Shown piece after piece: positions 1 to 9,042 of a stretch of DNA of 55,014 nt (positions within the stretch are counted from its first letter, which is position 1; each line of letters begins with the position of its first letter). The translations under genes and the position numbers were made by a program. The notes under the pieces were generated by a model. That model did no database searches. It was not told the DNA's origin and saw only the letters and a program-made list of their open reading frames with translations. Source of the DNA: Solirubrobacterales bacterium (lineage in GTDB: Bacteria; Actinomycetota; Thermoleophilia; Solirubrobacterales; 70-9); NCBI GenBank assembly GCA_020438355.1, contig JAGQUT010000011.1, positions 1 through 55,014 of the forward strand. Reading direction: 5' to 3'.

Positions 1-596
<596 letters not shown>

Positions 597-650
597 GGAG
601 GCTTTCGCCTCCGGCATCCGATGCCGAACTATCGAGGCTCAGGCCTCACC

Positions 651-679
651 AAAGGGCCCCGGGAAACCGGGGCCCTTTT
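651..679 (+). terminator. Intrinsic terminator of groEL
   Basis: A perfect 12-bp stem (AAAGGGCCCCGG at 651-662 and CCGGGGCCCTTT at 667-678) closes on a GAAA tetraloop and runs into a short T run. It lies about 55 bases after the groEL stop codon. Stem strength, tetraloop and T tail make this the most convincing intrinsic terminator in the window. Confidence 0.9.
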
Positions 680-750
680 CGTTGTCCGGCGACCCCCGAC
701 GCGATCCCGTCATGGGAGCACCCGATCCAGGCGTGAGCCCACCGGTTCCG

Positions 751-799
751 GTCGAGATTGAGTTCAGTCGCGCTATTTGCGACTCAACTCAATCTCGAC
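751..799. repeat. Long inverted repeat, 21-bp arms, 7-base loop
   Basis: The arms at 751-771 and 779-799 are reverse complements over 21 positions with one mismatch, separated by GCTATTT. The element lies between the groEL terminator and the 3' end of the reverse-strand GH26-like pseudogene (stop at 820). It is less GC-rich than its surroundings and has no T run on either side, so it does not look like an ordinary intrinsic terminator. It could end transcription of the reverse-strand gene, stabilise its mRNA 3' end, or be one copy of a dispersed palindromic repeat family. On reading I saw no second copy in this window. Confidence 0.75.
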
Positions 800-819
800 G
801 CCCGCTGTGGCGAGCAAGC

Positions 820-1829
820 TCAGCGGCGGCGGGCGTAACCCTTCGCGTACTGGATGAAGCGGGTGCTCTTCAGCTTCTTCCTGATCAGTCGTACGGTCCG
901 CGGATAGCTGTACGGGTAGTAGGCGTCCTCTCCGAAGCCGCGGTAGTAGATCATCATCCGGACCCGGGGCTGCGATCTCACCCATTCGAACAGCCGGTTG
1001 ACGAAGCGCACGTCATCCCAGCCGGTCACCGCCCATTCGGTGAGCGCGATCGGCTTGCGTTTCCACTTCTTCGAGTGGACAAAGCGGTTGAGATCCTTCC
1101 AGTACGGATAGTTCGAGAAGAAATCGGTACCGACCCAGTCGACGTACTTGCTGCCAGGCCAGTACAGCGCCGGGTAGTTGCCCTTCACCTCGGGAGACCC
1201 GGATGGCAGCGTGCTCCAGACGATCGAGACCGGCGCCTTCGGCACGTTGGCCGGTCGGCGGATCGATCCCCAGTTGACCTTGCGCATGCGGAGCTTCTTC
1301 AGCTTCCGGTCCAGAGCGTTCGAGGTCGATCCGCCTCGGGTGATCAGCGCGTGTGCTCGCCGCCCTTCCTGCGGCCCGTACAGGTAAAGGCCGAATACGG
1401 ATTGAGGCAACGGTTGGGTTCGCCCATCGGCCGGATGAAGGCCCGCTGGCGCTTTTCGGAAAAGAACCGGTTGACGAGGATCAGGTATGGGTCTCCGGCG
1501 CCGATTGCGATCTCCTGGGGTGTGATCAGCTCCGCGCGGGTTTCGTCGTCCGCGGTGGATATGTGGAGCATCGGCAGGACTTTCGCGTTCTGCCACCTCT
1601 CGTAGGCGAGTTCGAGACCATTGCCCCAGGGGTGGTACGTCTGGAGCACCGCCGGATGCTTGCCGGTTGCCTCGGCGAAGTTCTCGAATCCCTGGAGTGT
1701 TCCGTTGTCGGTCACGCCCGTATAGATCTTGCCCTTTGCGGGCAGGAACTTGGAGGCCCCCGAAACACCGGGAAAAGCCAGGGCGGCGACGACCACCGCG
1801 AGAACAAATCGGGCCAGAGAGAACCTCAC
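820..1829 (-). pseudogene. GH26-like secreted glycosidase, frameshifted
   Basis: Two overlapping reverse frames together match the intact paralogue at 12999-14072 along its length. The first (GTG start at 1829, stop near 1344) has a signal peptide (residues 1-25) and the motifs GVTD, QTYHPWGN and RPMGEPNRCLN. The second resumes with ALITRGG and continues through WPGSKYVDWVGTDFF and ALTEWA to the stop at 820. The switch falls at about 1345-1358, where roughly a dozen codons present in the paralogue (its residues 166-178) are missing and the net loss is not a multiple of three. Both presumed catalytic glutamates of a clan GH-A TIM barrel (in RPMGEPN and in ALTEWA) are still encoded, suggesting recent decay or a sequence error. 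As it stands the gene cannot make a full-length protein. Confidence 0.72.
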
Positions 1830-1900
1830 GGGTAGCTGAATGATGGCACTTCCCGCTAAAGCGCCTGCGGCGAAGCGATGACACGAAACCCGCCTGGCGC

Positions 1901-3406
1901 TCAGGAACCGACCACCCGGTCAGGCACCTCGACCGTACAGCGATCATCTTCCGGACAAAGTGAATCCACGACGACACGAGTTGCCTGGGCGCTACCCGAG
2001 AATGGTTCGGCCAGGATCATTTCGGCTGAACGAAGCGCACCCTTGGGGGAGAAATTGAGGTGAGCGAGTCCTATCGCGGCTGCTCCCGCCTCGAAGACCC
2101 CTCCAGCCCCGGACGAACCTGCGTTCACAATTGTGATCGGACCAATCCTGGAGAGGTACTGCTTGTGATTGTGGCCAGTCGCAATCGTCAGGGGACGTTT
2201 GTAACCCGCCGAGTACAGCGCCTCGGAAAACAGGGTCGCGAGGGAGTTCTGATGAACCATCAGCACATTGGGCTTCCGTCTGAGACTCATGAACCAGTCC
2301 GTCATATTCCGGACGATCCGGCCTTTGGCGGCTCCGGGATCACCCAGGTCCTGGAAGGTCGAACCCATAAGCCGACGGGGACTGCCGATCTCGAAGGGAT
2401 CTGACCACCCCGCAACCTTGAGTCCGTCGACGTTGGTGATAGCTGGAGGCTCGAAAGTTCCTTCGGGGTTCAACTTTCCGGCCTGATCAAGAACAGTCAC
2501 ACCCGCAGCCGCAAGATCCCGCATAAGTGCCTGCGAATCGTGGTTGCCAGATACGGCAATCACCCTTCTTCCGAGCGCCGAGATCCGCGGAACCAGCAAG
2601 TCAGCCTCGACCTCGGTTCCCCGTTGACCGAAATCACCGGCCATGAGCAGGGGGCGATCATCCACCAGCCTGGACATGGGTCGAATCACCAGGGCATTCG
2701 CATGGAGATCGGAGCCCAGATAGATGCCCCTCCCTTCATTCGCTCGAGGCGAGTCGGGAGCGAGGACGGCACCGATACTGCGAACGATGCTCTCGAACTC
2801 GGAAGCGTAGGAGCTCTCGACCTTCTCGGTCTCGAGCACTTCAACAATGCGCTGAAGTTCCCTGCCCGAAGCAAAGTAGGTCGGATTGCCCAGAGACCGT
2901 TCATCGAAGGAGTTTCGGGCGATCAGCCCGGCGGCCAGAACAAAGGCGACGAACATGACCAGACCGGTCACCAAAGGGGCCCAGCGCGGCCGAAGATTTC
3001 GCCACGAAACTGTCAGGAAAGCCAGAAGAAAAAGAGTGACCAGAAACGACCAGGCGAGGTTCTTGCCCACGGTTTGTAGAGCCCCCCTGCGCAACGCTTC
3101 CTCGGAAGTATCGAGGACCACCCGGTCTCCTTCCGCAGCCTGGAGTACGGCCCTTCTGTCAAGAGTTCTGAGTTCGCCTCGCAGGCGGAATGGAACCGGC
3201 GGTCCATCGAACCTGACGCCCCAGTTCGTTACTGGGACGTAACCCTCAACACCCCCGTCCATGGTGGTCGTCAGCCTGAAAGAGACATCTCCCAGCGCGG
3301 TCTCCTGGGTAGTCGTGCCAGCCAGTCGCGGACCCAACATGAAACCGGCCCACACCATCACCCCGGACAGGGCCAGGACGACGACCGATCTCGATACCCC
3401 GGTCAT
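1901..3406 (-). CDS. Membrane-anchored metallophosphoesterase
   Basis: A 501-aa protein with a calcineurin-like metallophosphoesterase domain. Metal-site motifs appear in order: GSDLHAN (D233, H235), AGDFGQRG (D258), SGNHD (N288, H289), MVHQN (H385) and ATGHNHKQ (H412, H414), the full set for a dinuclear metal centre. The N-terminal half carries three predicted membrane segments (about 9-28, 117-135 and 143-163), with residues 30-115 between the first two probably outside the cell. The catalytic domain follows the third segment, so with three crossings it may face the side opposite the N-terminus. The substrate cannot be told from sequence. The gene lies 38 bases downstream of the SDR gene at 3445-4341 and is probably cotranscribed with it. 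Confidence 0.88.
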   Translation of the reverse strand: MTGVSRSVVVLALSGVMVWAGFMLGPRLAGTTTQETALGDVSFRLTTTMDGGVEGYVPVTNWGVRFDGPPVPFRLRGELRTLDRRAVLQAAEGDRVVLDTSEEALRRGALQTVGKNLAWSFLVTLFLLAFLTVSWRNLRPRWAPLVTGLVMFVAFVLAAGLIARNSFDERSLGNPTYFASGRELQRIVEVLETEKVESSYASEFESIVRSIGAVLAPDSPRANEGRGIYLGSDLHANALVIRPMSRLVDDRPLLMAGDFGQRGTEVEADLLVPRISALGRRVIAVSGNHDSQALMRDLAAAGVTVLDQAGKLNPEGTFEPPAITNVDGLKVAGWSDPFEIGSPRRLMGSTFQDLGDPGAAKGRIVRNMTDWFMSLRRKPNVLMVHQNSLATLFSEALYSAGYKRPLTIATGHNHKQYLSRIGPITIVNAGSSGAGGVFEAGAAAIGLAHLNFSPKGALRSAEMILAEPFSGSAQATRVVVDSLCPEDDRCTVEVPDRVVGS

Positions 3407-3444
3407 ATCCAGCCAGTACCCGGATCAATGCCGGTCACACGGAA

Positions 3445-4341
3445 CTACAGGAGCTGGCCCTCTGAAAGCACGTCCTGCATGGTCCGCGGCTGGACTCCTA
3501 GCTCTTCGAGGTCGCTGGTTCCGCGGCTGGTCGTCATCGAGACCCGCATGAGTTCCGCTTCCTGCCAGGTGGCGAAAGCGTTCTCTCCGACCAGTTTGTG
3601 GATCGCGGTAAGGCCGAGCCAGACGAGTTGAAGCGGAATCCTGATCACGGGTCGGGGGCGGCCGGCCAGACGGCCAACCAGCTCCGACATTCCGGCATAG
3701 GTGATCATCTCGGGACCGGCAAGTTCGTAGACATGATCGCCCGGGCCGTCCGTCTTCAGGGAGTGCTGGACTGCGCGGGCCACGTCTTCGGCCCAGACTG
3801 GCTGGTACCGGGACTTGCCACTGCCGGAGATCGGGATTCGAGGCAGGAAGGAGAATCGCCTCAGCAGGGTGATCCACGGATCGGAGTGATCGAAGACGAT
3901 CGAGGGGCGGAAGATCGTGGAATCGATCTTCGACTTCGCGACGGCCTGCTCGGCCGTCCATTTCGCACGAAAGAACCGGGTCCGCTGTACGGCAGAAGCA
4001 TTCAGGGCACTGAAGAAGATGAATCGCTTGACGCCGGCCCTTTCGGCGGCCTCGAGCAGACGAACCGTTGCGAGTCCGTTCAGCTCCTCTACGCGGTAGG
4101 GAGGCTGGTCCCGGATGGAAGCCGCGAGATGGATCACCGTGTCGATGCCGCGCATCGCCTGCCGCAGCATGTAGGGGTCGCTGAGTTCGCGAAGGTCGCC
4201 CATCGTTATCTGGACATCGACCCGGCGGTCACCCAGCTTGCGTGGTTCGCGAACAAGGCAGCGGACCTGCTGACCATCGTCGATCAGACGGTTCAGCAGT
4301 CGGGAGCCGATCGATCCTGTTGCGCCGGTTAGGAGGATCAC
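3445..4341 (-). CDS. NDUFA9-like atypical SDR, NAD(P)-binding
   Basis: A 298-aa Rossmann-fold protein of the atypical short-chain dehydrogenase group related to NmrA and to the complex I accessory subunit NDUFA9. The N-terminus holds the dinucleotide-binding motif TGATGSIG (residues 5-12), followed by VIHLAAS near residue 90 and the FRPSIVFG-like stretch FRPSIVFD in the middle. The classical Tyr-x3-Lys site is not evident, as is usual in NmrA/NDUFA9-type members, so the protein may bind NAD(P) without being a strong oxidoreductase. Proposed roles in the family include quinone or lipid metabolism. The start is GTG at 4341. It heads a probable two-gene unit with the metallophosphoesterase. Confidence 0.85.
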   Translation of the reverse strand: MILLTGATGSIGSRLLNRLIDDGQQVRCLVREPRKLGDRRVDVQITMGDLRELSDPYMLRQAMRGIDTVIHLAASIRDQPPYRVEELNGLATVRLLEAAERAGVKRFIFFSALNASAVQRTRFFRAKWTAEQAVAKSKIDSTIFRPSIVFDHSDPWITLLRRFSFLPRIPISGSGKSRYQPVWAEDVARAVQHSLKTDGPGDHVYELAGPEMITYAGMSELVGRLAGRPRPVIRIPLQLVWLGLTAIHKLVGENAFATWQEAELMRVSMTTSRGTSDLEELGVQPRTMQDVLSEGQLL

Positions 4342-4429
4342 CGGCAGGAGTCTAGAGAGGCGGCGAGGTAGGCATTCCTAAGTCAGACGAGGGGAAGGTC
4401 CCGCTTCGCCAATGTCTAATATGCAGGCC

Positions 4430-4693
4430 ATGAGTTACGTCATCGCAGAGCCCTGCATCGGTCAGAAAGACAACTCCTGCGTGGAGGTATGTCCGGTCGA
4501 CTGCATCCACCCGACCCCGGACGAGCCCGGATACGACGAGGTCGACATGCTCTTCATCGATCCCGACGAGTGCATCGACTGCGATGCCTGCGTCGAGGCC
4601 TGCCCCGTTGACGCCTGCTTCGCCGAAGATCAGCTCCCGCCCGAGTGGGCGCACTTCGCCGAAAAGAACGCCGCCTACTTCAAGCAGGCTTAA
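4430..4693 (+). CDS. fdxA: 7Fe ferredoxin, [3Fe-4S][4Fe-4S]
   Basis: An 87-aa soluble electron carrier. The first cysteine cluster reads C9-x7-C17-x3-C21-P and the second C48-x2-C51-x2-C54-x3-C58-P. This arrangement is typical of the 7Fe ferredoxins (one [3Fe-4S], one [4Fe-4S]) of actinobacteria. I chose the third in-frame ATG (4430), because the family starts with MSYVIAEPC; starts at 4412 and 4421 would add up to six residues. There is no clear Shine-Dalgarno sequence. A TAATAT box sits seven bases before the 4430 ATG, consistent with a leaderless transcript. The redox partner cannot be told from the neighbours. Confidence 0.95.
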   Translation: MSYVIAEPCIGQKDNSCVEVCPVDCIHPTPDEPGYDEVDMLFIDPDECIDCDACVEACPVDACFAEDQLPPEWAHFAEKNAAYFKQA

Positions 4694-4701
4694 CTGCAGT
4701 C

Positions 4702-4720
4702 GGGCGGGTCCGACCCGCCC
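4702..4720. terminator. Bidirectional hairpin between fdxA and mrp
   Basis: A perfect 9-bp inverted repeat (GGGCGGGTC at 4702-4710, GACCCGCCC at 4712-4720) fills the 27-base gap between two convergent genes and ends at the stop codon of the reverse-strand gene. It has no T run. It probably acts as a shared transcript end for both sides. Confidence 0.55.
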
Positions 4721-5878
4721 TCAGAGGACCGGGAGTTCCCGGGCGTTCTTTCCTAGCTTCGGGGCGATCTCAGGAGTGGCCGTCTGGGCGGTCTGGATCA
4801 TCGGCAACTCCCGCGGGGTGTTGGCGATGATCTTTCGGGCAATCCCGCGGATCGCCTCGCCGGCCGGTGAATCAGGCTGATCGATCGTCAGCGGGTTACC
4901 GGTGTCGGCATGCTCGCGGAGTTCCTCCGAAAGCGGCACATCGCCGAGCAGCGGAACTCCGAGCTCGTTGGCGAGCATCTCGCCTCCGCCCTCGCCGAAG
5001 ATCGAGAAAGTCTCGCCGCCAGGCGTGGTGAAACCGGCCATGTTCTCGATCACTCCCATGACCTCCACGTCAACCTTGCCCGCCATCTCGGCCGACCTTG
5101 CGGCAACCGACTGGGCGGCAGGCTGCGGCGTGGTCACGATGGCGATCTTCGCCTGCGGCAGAAGCTGGGCCATCGACATTGCCACGTCACCTGTGCCGGG
5201 GGGCAGGTCGAGCAGCAGGTAATCCAGCTCGCCCCAGGCCACATCCTCGAGAAACTGCTGAAGCGCCTTGTGGAGCATCGCGCCTCGCCACACGACCGCG
5301 GCGTTGTCGTTCACGAAGTAGCCCATTGACATGGTTCTGACGCCGCTTTCCGCGACGGGGGGGAGGATCTTTCGTTCGGCATTGACTTCGGGCTTGAGGT
5401 CGACACCAAGCATGCGGGGAATCGAGTAGCCGTAGACGTCGCAGTCGAGAACTCCGACCGAGTGCCCTTCCGCCGCGATCGCCGCGGCCAGGTTCGCGGT
5501 CAGGGTGGACTTGCCGACGCCGCCCTTTCCGGAGGCGATCCCGATCACGTTCTTGACCTGGGCCAGCGCTCCCTGCGGAAGCTTGCCCCGACCGAGGGTC
5601 TGCATCAGGCCGGCCTTCTCGTCTTCGGAGAGGACGTCGAATCCGACTCCTACTCCGGACACACCATCCAGCTGGCTGACCTGCTTGACCACGGCATCCT
5701 GAAAGTGGGAGCGGATCGGGCATCCGGGCGTGGTCAGTGAGACGGTGACATTGATCTGGCCGTCATCCTTGATTTCGATGCTGCGGACCATGCCGAGCTC
5801 GACGATGTTGCGGCGAAGCTCGGGGTCGATGACCGCCGTCAGCTTCTCTCTTACCTGCTCTTCGGTCGGGAGGGACAT
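4721..5878 (-). CDS. mrp: Mrp/ApbC-type Fe-S cluster carrier ATPase
   Basis: A 385-aa protein with an N-terminal MIP18/DUF59 domain (about 5-80) joined to a ParA-like P-loop ATPase with a deviant Walker A GKGGVGKST (117-125). It also shows DCDVYGYSIPRMLG and LLLDLPPGTGD. Family members bind and pass on Fe-S clusters in the cytosol. The CxxC pair found after ENM in ApbC/NBP35 proteins is missing: the stretch reads ENMAGFTTPGGETFSIFGEGGG-like residues with no cysteine. Cluster binding, if it occurs, must therefore use other ligands. It is convergent with the ferredoxin gene. The family assignment is firm; the carrier role is inferred from the family. Confidence 0.93.
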   Translation of the reverse strand: MSLPTEEQVREKLTAVIDPELRRNIVELGMVRSIEIKDDGQINVTVSLTTPGCPIRSHFQDAVVKQVSQLDGVSGVGVGFDVLSEDEKAGLMQTLGRGKLPQGALAQVKNVIGIASGKGGVGKSTLTANLAAAIAAEGHSVGVLDCDVYGYSIPRMLGVDLKPEVNAERKILPPVAESGVRTMSMGYFVNDNAAVVWRGAMLHKALQQFLEDVAWGELDYLLLDLPPGTGDVAMSMAQLLPQAKIAIVTTPQPAAQSVAARSAEMAGKVDVEVMGVIENMAGFTTPGGETFSIFGEGGGEMLANELGVPLLGDVPLSEELREHADTGNPLTIDQPDSPAGEAIRGIARKIIANTPRELPMIQTAQTATPEIAPKLGKNARELPVL

Positions 5879-5973
5879 GACCTGATTCTCGCAGAGGCAG
5901 GGTCCCGGGGAGGGGAGAGTCCGGGCCGCCGGGCCCTTATCCGGGGCAGATGAACCCGACCGAGGAGGACCCG

Positions 5974-8175
5974 ATGTCTTTTCGAAACCGATCCGCAGGC
6001 TTGAGGCTGGCTTTGCTCACCCTGGCGGTGTTCCTGGTCCTGGCGGTCGCAGCCGTCGAGGGCGCTGCCGGAGCCAGGTACGTGGTTGCCCAGTGCGGCT
6101 GGCGGGCCGGGCAGGATGCGAGCTGGTTCGACTCCAGTGCCGACCGCTTCGGTCGCAGCAATTACTGTCAACCGCCGGTTTCGGCCGACCCGTTCGAGGG
6201 CGTTCACCTGATCAGCCAGGTCAAGGCCTCGACGGAGACCGTAGGGGGAACGAGGTTCGCTTCATGGCGATGGCAGGCGCCACCCGGCACCGGGATCGTC
6301 AATGTTCACGGTCAGCGCTGGCAGTACCTGAAGGAAGGCTTCCAGCACCGGCTCGGCGGCATTCCCGCGAACGGAGGTTTCAAGCCGTTTCTCGAGCTCG
6401 AGACCAGCGACGGAACCAAGCGCGACTTCTGGCAGGGCTTCGAGCCCTACGCCCAGGCTTTCGAGAGCCGGCTGGTCTGCTTCAGGCCCTCGGACCGGAC
6501 CTGCGCCGCAGATGGCACGGTGCTGGCCGGTGTCCGGTCCCTGACGATTTCGATCGACGACCAGGTTCGTCCTGCAGTCCAGACGGGTGGCGACATCACC
6601 TCCGGCAACTGGATGAGGGGTACCAGGTCTCTGACCTTCAGCAATCGTGACACCGGGGCGGGGCTGCGATTCGCCCAGACTTCGATAGACGGCTCCTTGA
6701 AGGGCAGTTCGGAAATGACATGCGAGAAGGTCATGGTGTCCGGACAGTGGAGGGGAACGAAGATGCAGCCCTGTCCGGTCGCGGCAAGCGGAAGCCACAC
6801 CGTGGAAACCAGGGCCCTTTCCGACGGTCCTCACTCATTGCAGCACTGCGCGGTCGACTTCGCCGGCTCCACTGGATGCGCTCCCTCGCAGACGATCAAG
6901 GTGGACAACAACGCTCCAGCCGCGCCGCGCGAGCTTTCGGTGGTTGGCGGAGAAGGCTGGCATCGAACAAACGGCTTTGATCTGGGCTGGATGAACCCGG
7001 ACCAGGGGGTGGCATCACCCGTTGCGGCAAGTCTGCTCCGTCTGGAGGGCCCGGAAGGTTTCACCCGTGGACCATGGGCGGCTGAAGGTGGTGGCCAAGT
7101 CAATGGAATCCAGTTGCCGGGACCGGGCGAGTACCGGTTGCGGGTCTGGCTCATTGACCAGGCTGGCAACGCCGACGAAAGTCATGCCGCCGAAGCGACA
7201 CTGCGCTTTGATGATCTGCCACCGGTCGGCTACTTTGAGGACGCTCCCGAGGATGATCCAGCGCTGTTGCGGGTGCCCGTCAGCGACCGACACTCCGGAG
7301 TGAGGGGAGGCAGCATCGCGTGGCGTGAATCGGGCGGCGCCTGGCATGAACTCCCAACCCGGTTCTCGACCGGTGGCGAACCAACGCTGGTCGCCCGGTT
7401 TCCCGATGGCCTTCCCCGGGGTGTCTGGGAACTGAGGGCGGTGGTGGTCGACGCGGCGGGTAACCTGGGCGTGATCGACAGACGGGCAAACGGGTCCAGG
7501 ATGACCGTTCGCACTCCGCTTCTTGACGAAACCATGATCACCGCGGCCCTGAGCAATGGTCGGAGCGGGGGCCGGGACCGGGTTCTCGCGGATTACGGAA
7601 GAAGCGCCCTTCTCGAGGGTCGCCTCACCGGCGTAGAGAGCGGCGGGATCGGAAGCACCCACCTGACAGTGACCGAGATTCCCCTTCCCGGTTCTCGTTG
7701 GGGTGTGCGAAGGAGAGTCATTCAGACTGACGGGCAAGGACGGTTCGAGGCCTGGCTGAAGCCCGGCCCTGGCAGGAAGGTCATCGTCCGGTTCGCCGGG
7801 ACCCGAAGGCTCAAGGAGGCCACCTCCGGAGTACTTGAACTCCGGGTCCGCGGAAAGCTGAATTTCAAGGCCGGACCGAAGCGCCTCAGGACCGGTTCGA
7901 GGGTGGACTTCCGGGGCAGGGTGCTTGGTCGTGAGGCGTGGAACCCGCCCCGGGGAAACCTGGTCCAGATCCAGTACTTCGAGGAGTCGGCCCGAAAGTG
8001 GCGGCCGGTAAAAATCACCCGGACCGACCGCAATGGCCGTTACCGGACCGGGTACAGGTTCCGCTACATCACGGGGACCGCCCGGATCCGACTCCGCGCT
8101 CTTCTCATCCCGTCGCTCCGCTTCCCCTACAGCGGGGCGGCCTCGAAGCCGGTGATCGTCCGGGTTCGGGGGTGA
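5974..8175 (+). CDS. Large secreted protein with Ig-like C-terminal domains
   Basis: A 733-aa exported protein of unknown function. The start at 5974 is preceded by GAGGAGG (5962-5968); an upstream in-frame ATG at 5950 has no such site. The signal peptide follows an Arg-rich n-region (SFRNRSAGLRLALLTLAVFLVLAVAA) and is cut near residue 35. The N-terminal third has scattered cysteine pairs and resembles a beta-sandwich lectin-like region. The middle holds repeats with the signature of bacterial Ig-like domains (VDNNAPAAP, LIDQAGNAD, VVDAAGNLG). The C-terminal 200 residues are basic beta-strand segments (LEGRLTGV, VDFRGRVLG, TRTDRNGRYRTGY), like the carboxypeptidase-regulatory fold. No catalytic motif was found. 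A role at the cell surface is inference. Confidence 0.8.
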   Translation: MSFRNRSAGLRLALLTLAVFLVLAVAAVEGAAGARYVVAQCGWRAGQDASWFDSSADRFGRSNYCQPPVSADPFEGVHLISQVKASTETVGGTRFASWRWQAPPGTGIVNVHGQRWQYLKEGFQHRLGGIPANGGFKPFLELETSDGTKRDFWQGFEPYAQAFESRLVCFRPSDRTCAADGTVLAGVRSLTISIDDQVRPAVQTGGDITSGNWMRGTRSLTFSNRDTGAGLRFAQTSIDGSLKGSSEMTCEKVMVSGQWRGTKMQPCPVAASGSHTVETRALSDGPHSLQHCAVDFAGSTGCAPSQTIKVDNNAPAAPRELSVVGGEGWHRTNGFDLGWMNPDQGVASPVAASLLRLEGPEGFTRGPWAAEGGGQVNGIQLPGPGEYRLRVWLIDQAGNADESHAAEATLRFDDLPPVGYFEDAPEDDPALLRVPVSDRHSGVRGGSIAWRESGGAWHELPTRFSTGGEPTLVARFPDGLPRGVWELRAVVVDAAGNLGVIDRRANGSRMTVRTPLLDETMITAALSNGRSGGRDRVLADYGRSALLEGRLTGVESGGIGSTHLTVTEIPLPGSRWGVRRRVIQTDGQGRFEAWLKPGPGRKVIVRFAGTRRLKEATSGVLELRVRGKLNFKAGPKRLRTGSRVDFRGRVLGREAWNPPRGNLVQIQYFEESARKWRPVKITRTDRNGRYRTGYRFRYITGTARIRLRALLIPSLRFPYSGAASKPVIVRVRG

Positions 8176-8223
8176 GGCTGGCCGGTCACCTTCCGGGTTG
8201 GCCGGCCTGCCCACACGACCGGA

Positions 8224-8253
8224 ACGGCCGCCGCGCGAAAGCACGGCGGCCGT
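8224..8253. terminator. Bidirectional hairpin between convergent genes
   Basis: A perfect 10-bp stem (ACGGCCGCCG at 8224-8233, CGGCGGCCGT at 8244-8253) with a 10-base loop lies between the stop of the large secreted protein (8175) and the stop of the 44-aa reverse-strand gene (8268). It is placed to end both transcripts. T runs are weak on both sides. Confidence 0.6.
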
Positions 8254-8267
8254 CGGTCGTTTCCGCT

Positions 8268-8402
8268 CTAGAGCCCGAAGACTCCGACCAGAAGGGGCAG
8301 CGCGATGGCCGCCCCTGCCAGGGTTCCAACCGTCATCCCGAGCGCGGCGCGAACGCCGGTCTCCTCGGTCATCGGTTTCACCACGTGTCTGTTCAGATCC
8401 AT
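8268..8402 (-). CDS. 44-aa small membrane protein
   Basis: A short reverse-strand reading frame begins with ATG at 8402 and ends with TAG at 8268-8270. It is preceded by an excellent ribosome-binding site (AAGGAGGT, five bases before the ATG), far better than most genes here. The product begins MDLNRHVVKPMTEETGVRAA and ends with one hydrophobic segment of about 22 residues (MTVGTLAGAAIALPLLVGVF) followed by GL. It is therefore a likely single-pass or tail-anchored small protein. The gene is followed at once by a strong hairpin. It lies 201 bases downstream of the 109-aa gene on the same strand and may share its transcript. I do not recognise a family. Confidence 0.65.
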   Translation of the reverse strand: MDLNRHVVKPMTEETGVRAALGMTVGTLAGAAIALPLLVGVFGL

Positions 8403-8603
8403 GGGTACCTCCTTCTTCGTTGTGCCTGCGGGGTTAGCTGACGGGCTCGCGCTGAAGAAGCTGCGCTACGGATCAACCGATCCGATTCGCCCCCGGCAAC
8501 CTGACGGTCGCCAATGGGTCCCCCGCTCCGACACCCTTGGTGGCGGATTCGGCGTATGGATGAACAGGGACAGCTTAACCAGTGCCGGCCTCGGCCAGGC
8601 GAC

Positions 8604-8933
8604 CTACTGGCTGTAACGATCGATACAGCGGTTGATCGCGTTGATGTTGGTTCCCGAGCGGGTGATGCAGCGCTCAAGCTTCGGGATCTGCGAGGTGGGA
8701 ACGGTCTTGATCCGGTTGGTCATGACCCTCTGGTTCTGGGGATTGACATTCGCCTGGTCGAAAGCGTCGTTCGCTTCGTCGATGCTCTGCTGGATGCTGC
8801 TGTTGATCCCGGTCGAGACCTTCTCGGTCGTATCCAGCACCGGCCTGACAATGAAGTAATAGGCCGCGGCAAGCGTGCCAACCACAACGAGCACGCGAAC
8901 AAGACCCGTGATGAGCGTTCCCCCGATCTGCAT
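8604..8933 (-). CDS. Small single-pass membrane protein, 109 aa
   Basis: Begins MQIGGTLITGLVRVLVVVG with one membrane segment (about 6-28), followed by an 80-residue, presumably extracytoplasmic, helical and Asn/Gln-rich part with two cysteines (C89, C103). I chose the ATG at 8933, preceded by a GGTTGGGGG stretch; the open frame extends further upstream but overlaps the divergent gene and contains no plausible membrane-protein start. The two cysteines, 14 residues apart, could form a disulfide outside the cell. It is divergent from the beta-helix/RTX protein gene, sharing a control region of about 110 bases. The family is unknown to me. Confidence 0.7.
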   Translation of the reverse strand: MQIGGTLITGLVRVLVVVGTLAAAYYFIVRPVLDTTEKVSTGINSSIQQSIDEANDAFDQANVNPQNQRVMTNRIKTVPTSQIPKLERCITRSGTNINAINRCIDRYSQ

Positions 8934-9042
8934 GCCCCCAACCTTACCCTGCGCTTCGTACTGAATGAAAGACCGCCGCAACGTTGACAATTCACGGTTG
9001 TTCGGGGAGCATCGGGGAAAGTCGGGAGCAAGGGGGTTTGCT

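Noticed and set aside
682-1605. Long forward open frame across the GH26 pseudogene
   Set aside because: It runs antisense to recognisable reverse-strand protein sequence and has no homology or ribosome-binding site; a codon-bias shadow in high-GC DNA.
8965-9042. ATG start for the beta-helix/RTX protein
   Set aside because: No ribosome-binding site and it would put 26 residues before the signal peptide; the TTG at 9043 with AGGGGG is better, though not proven.
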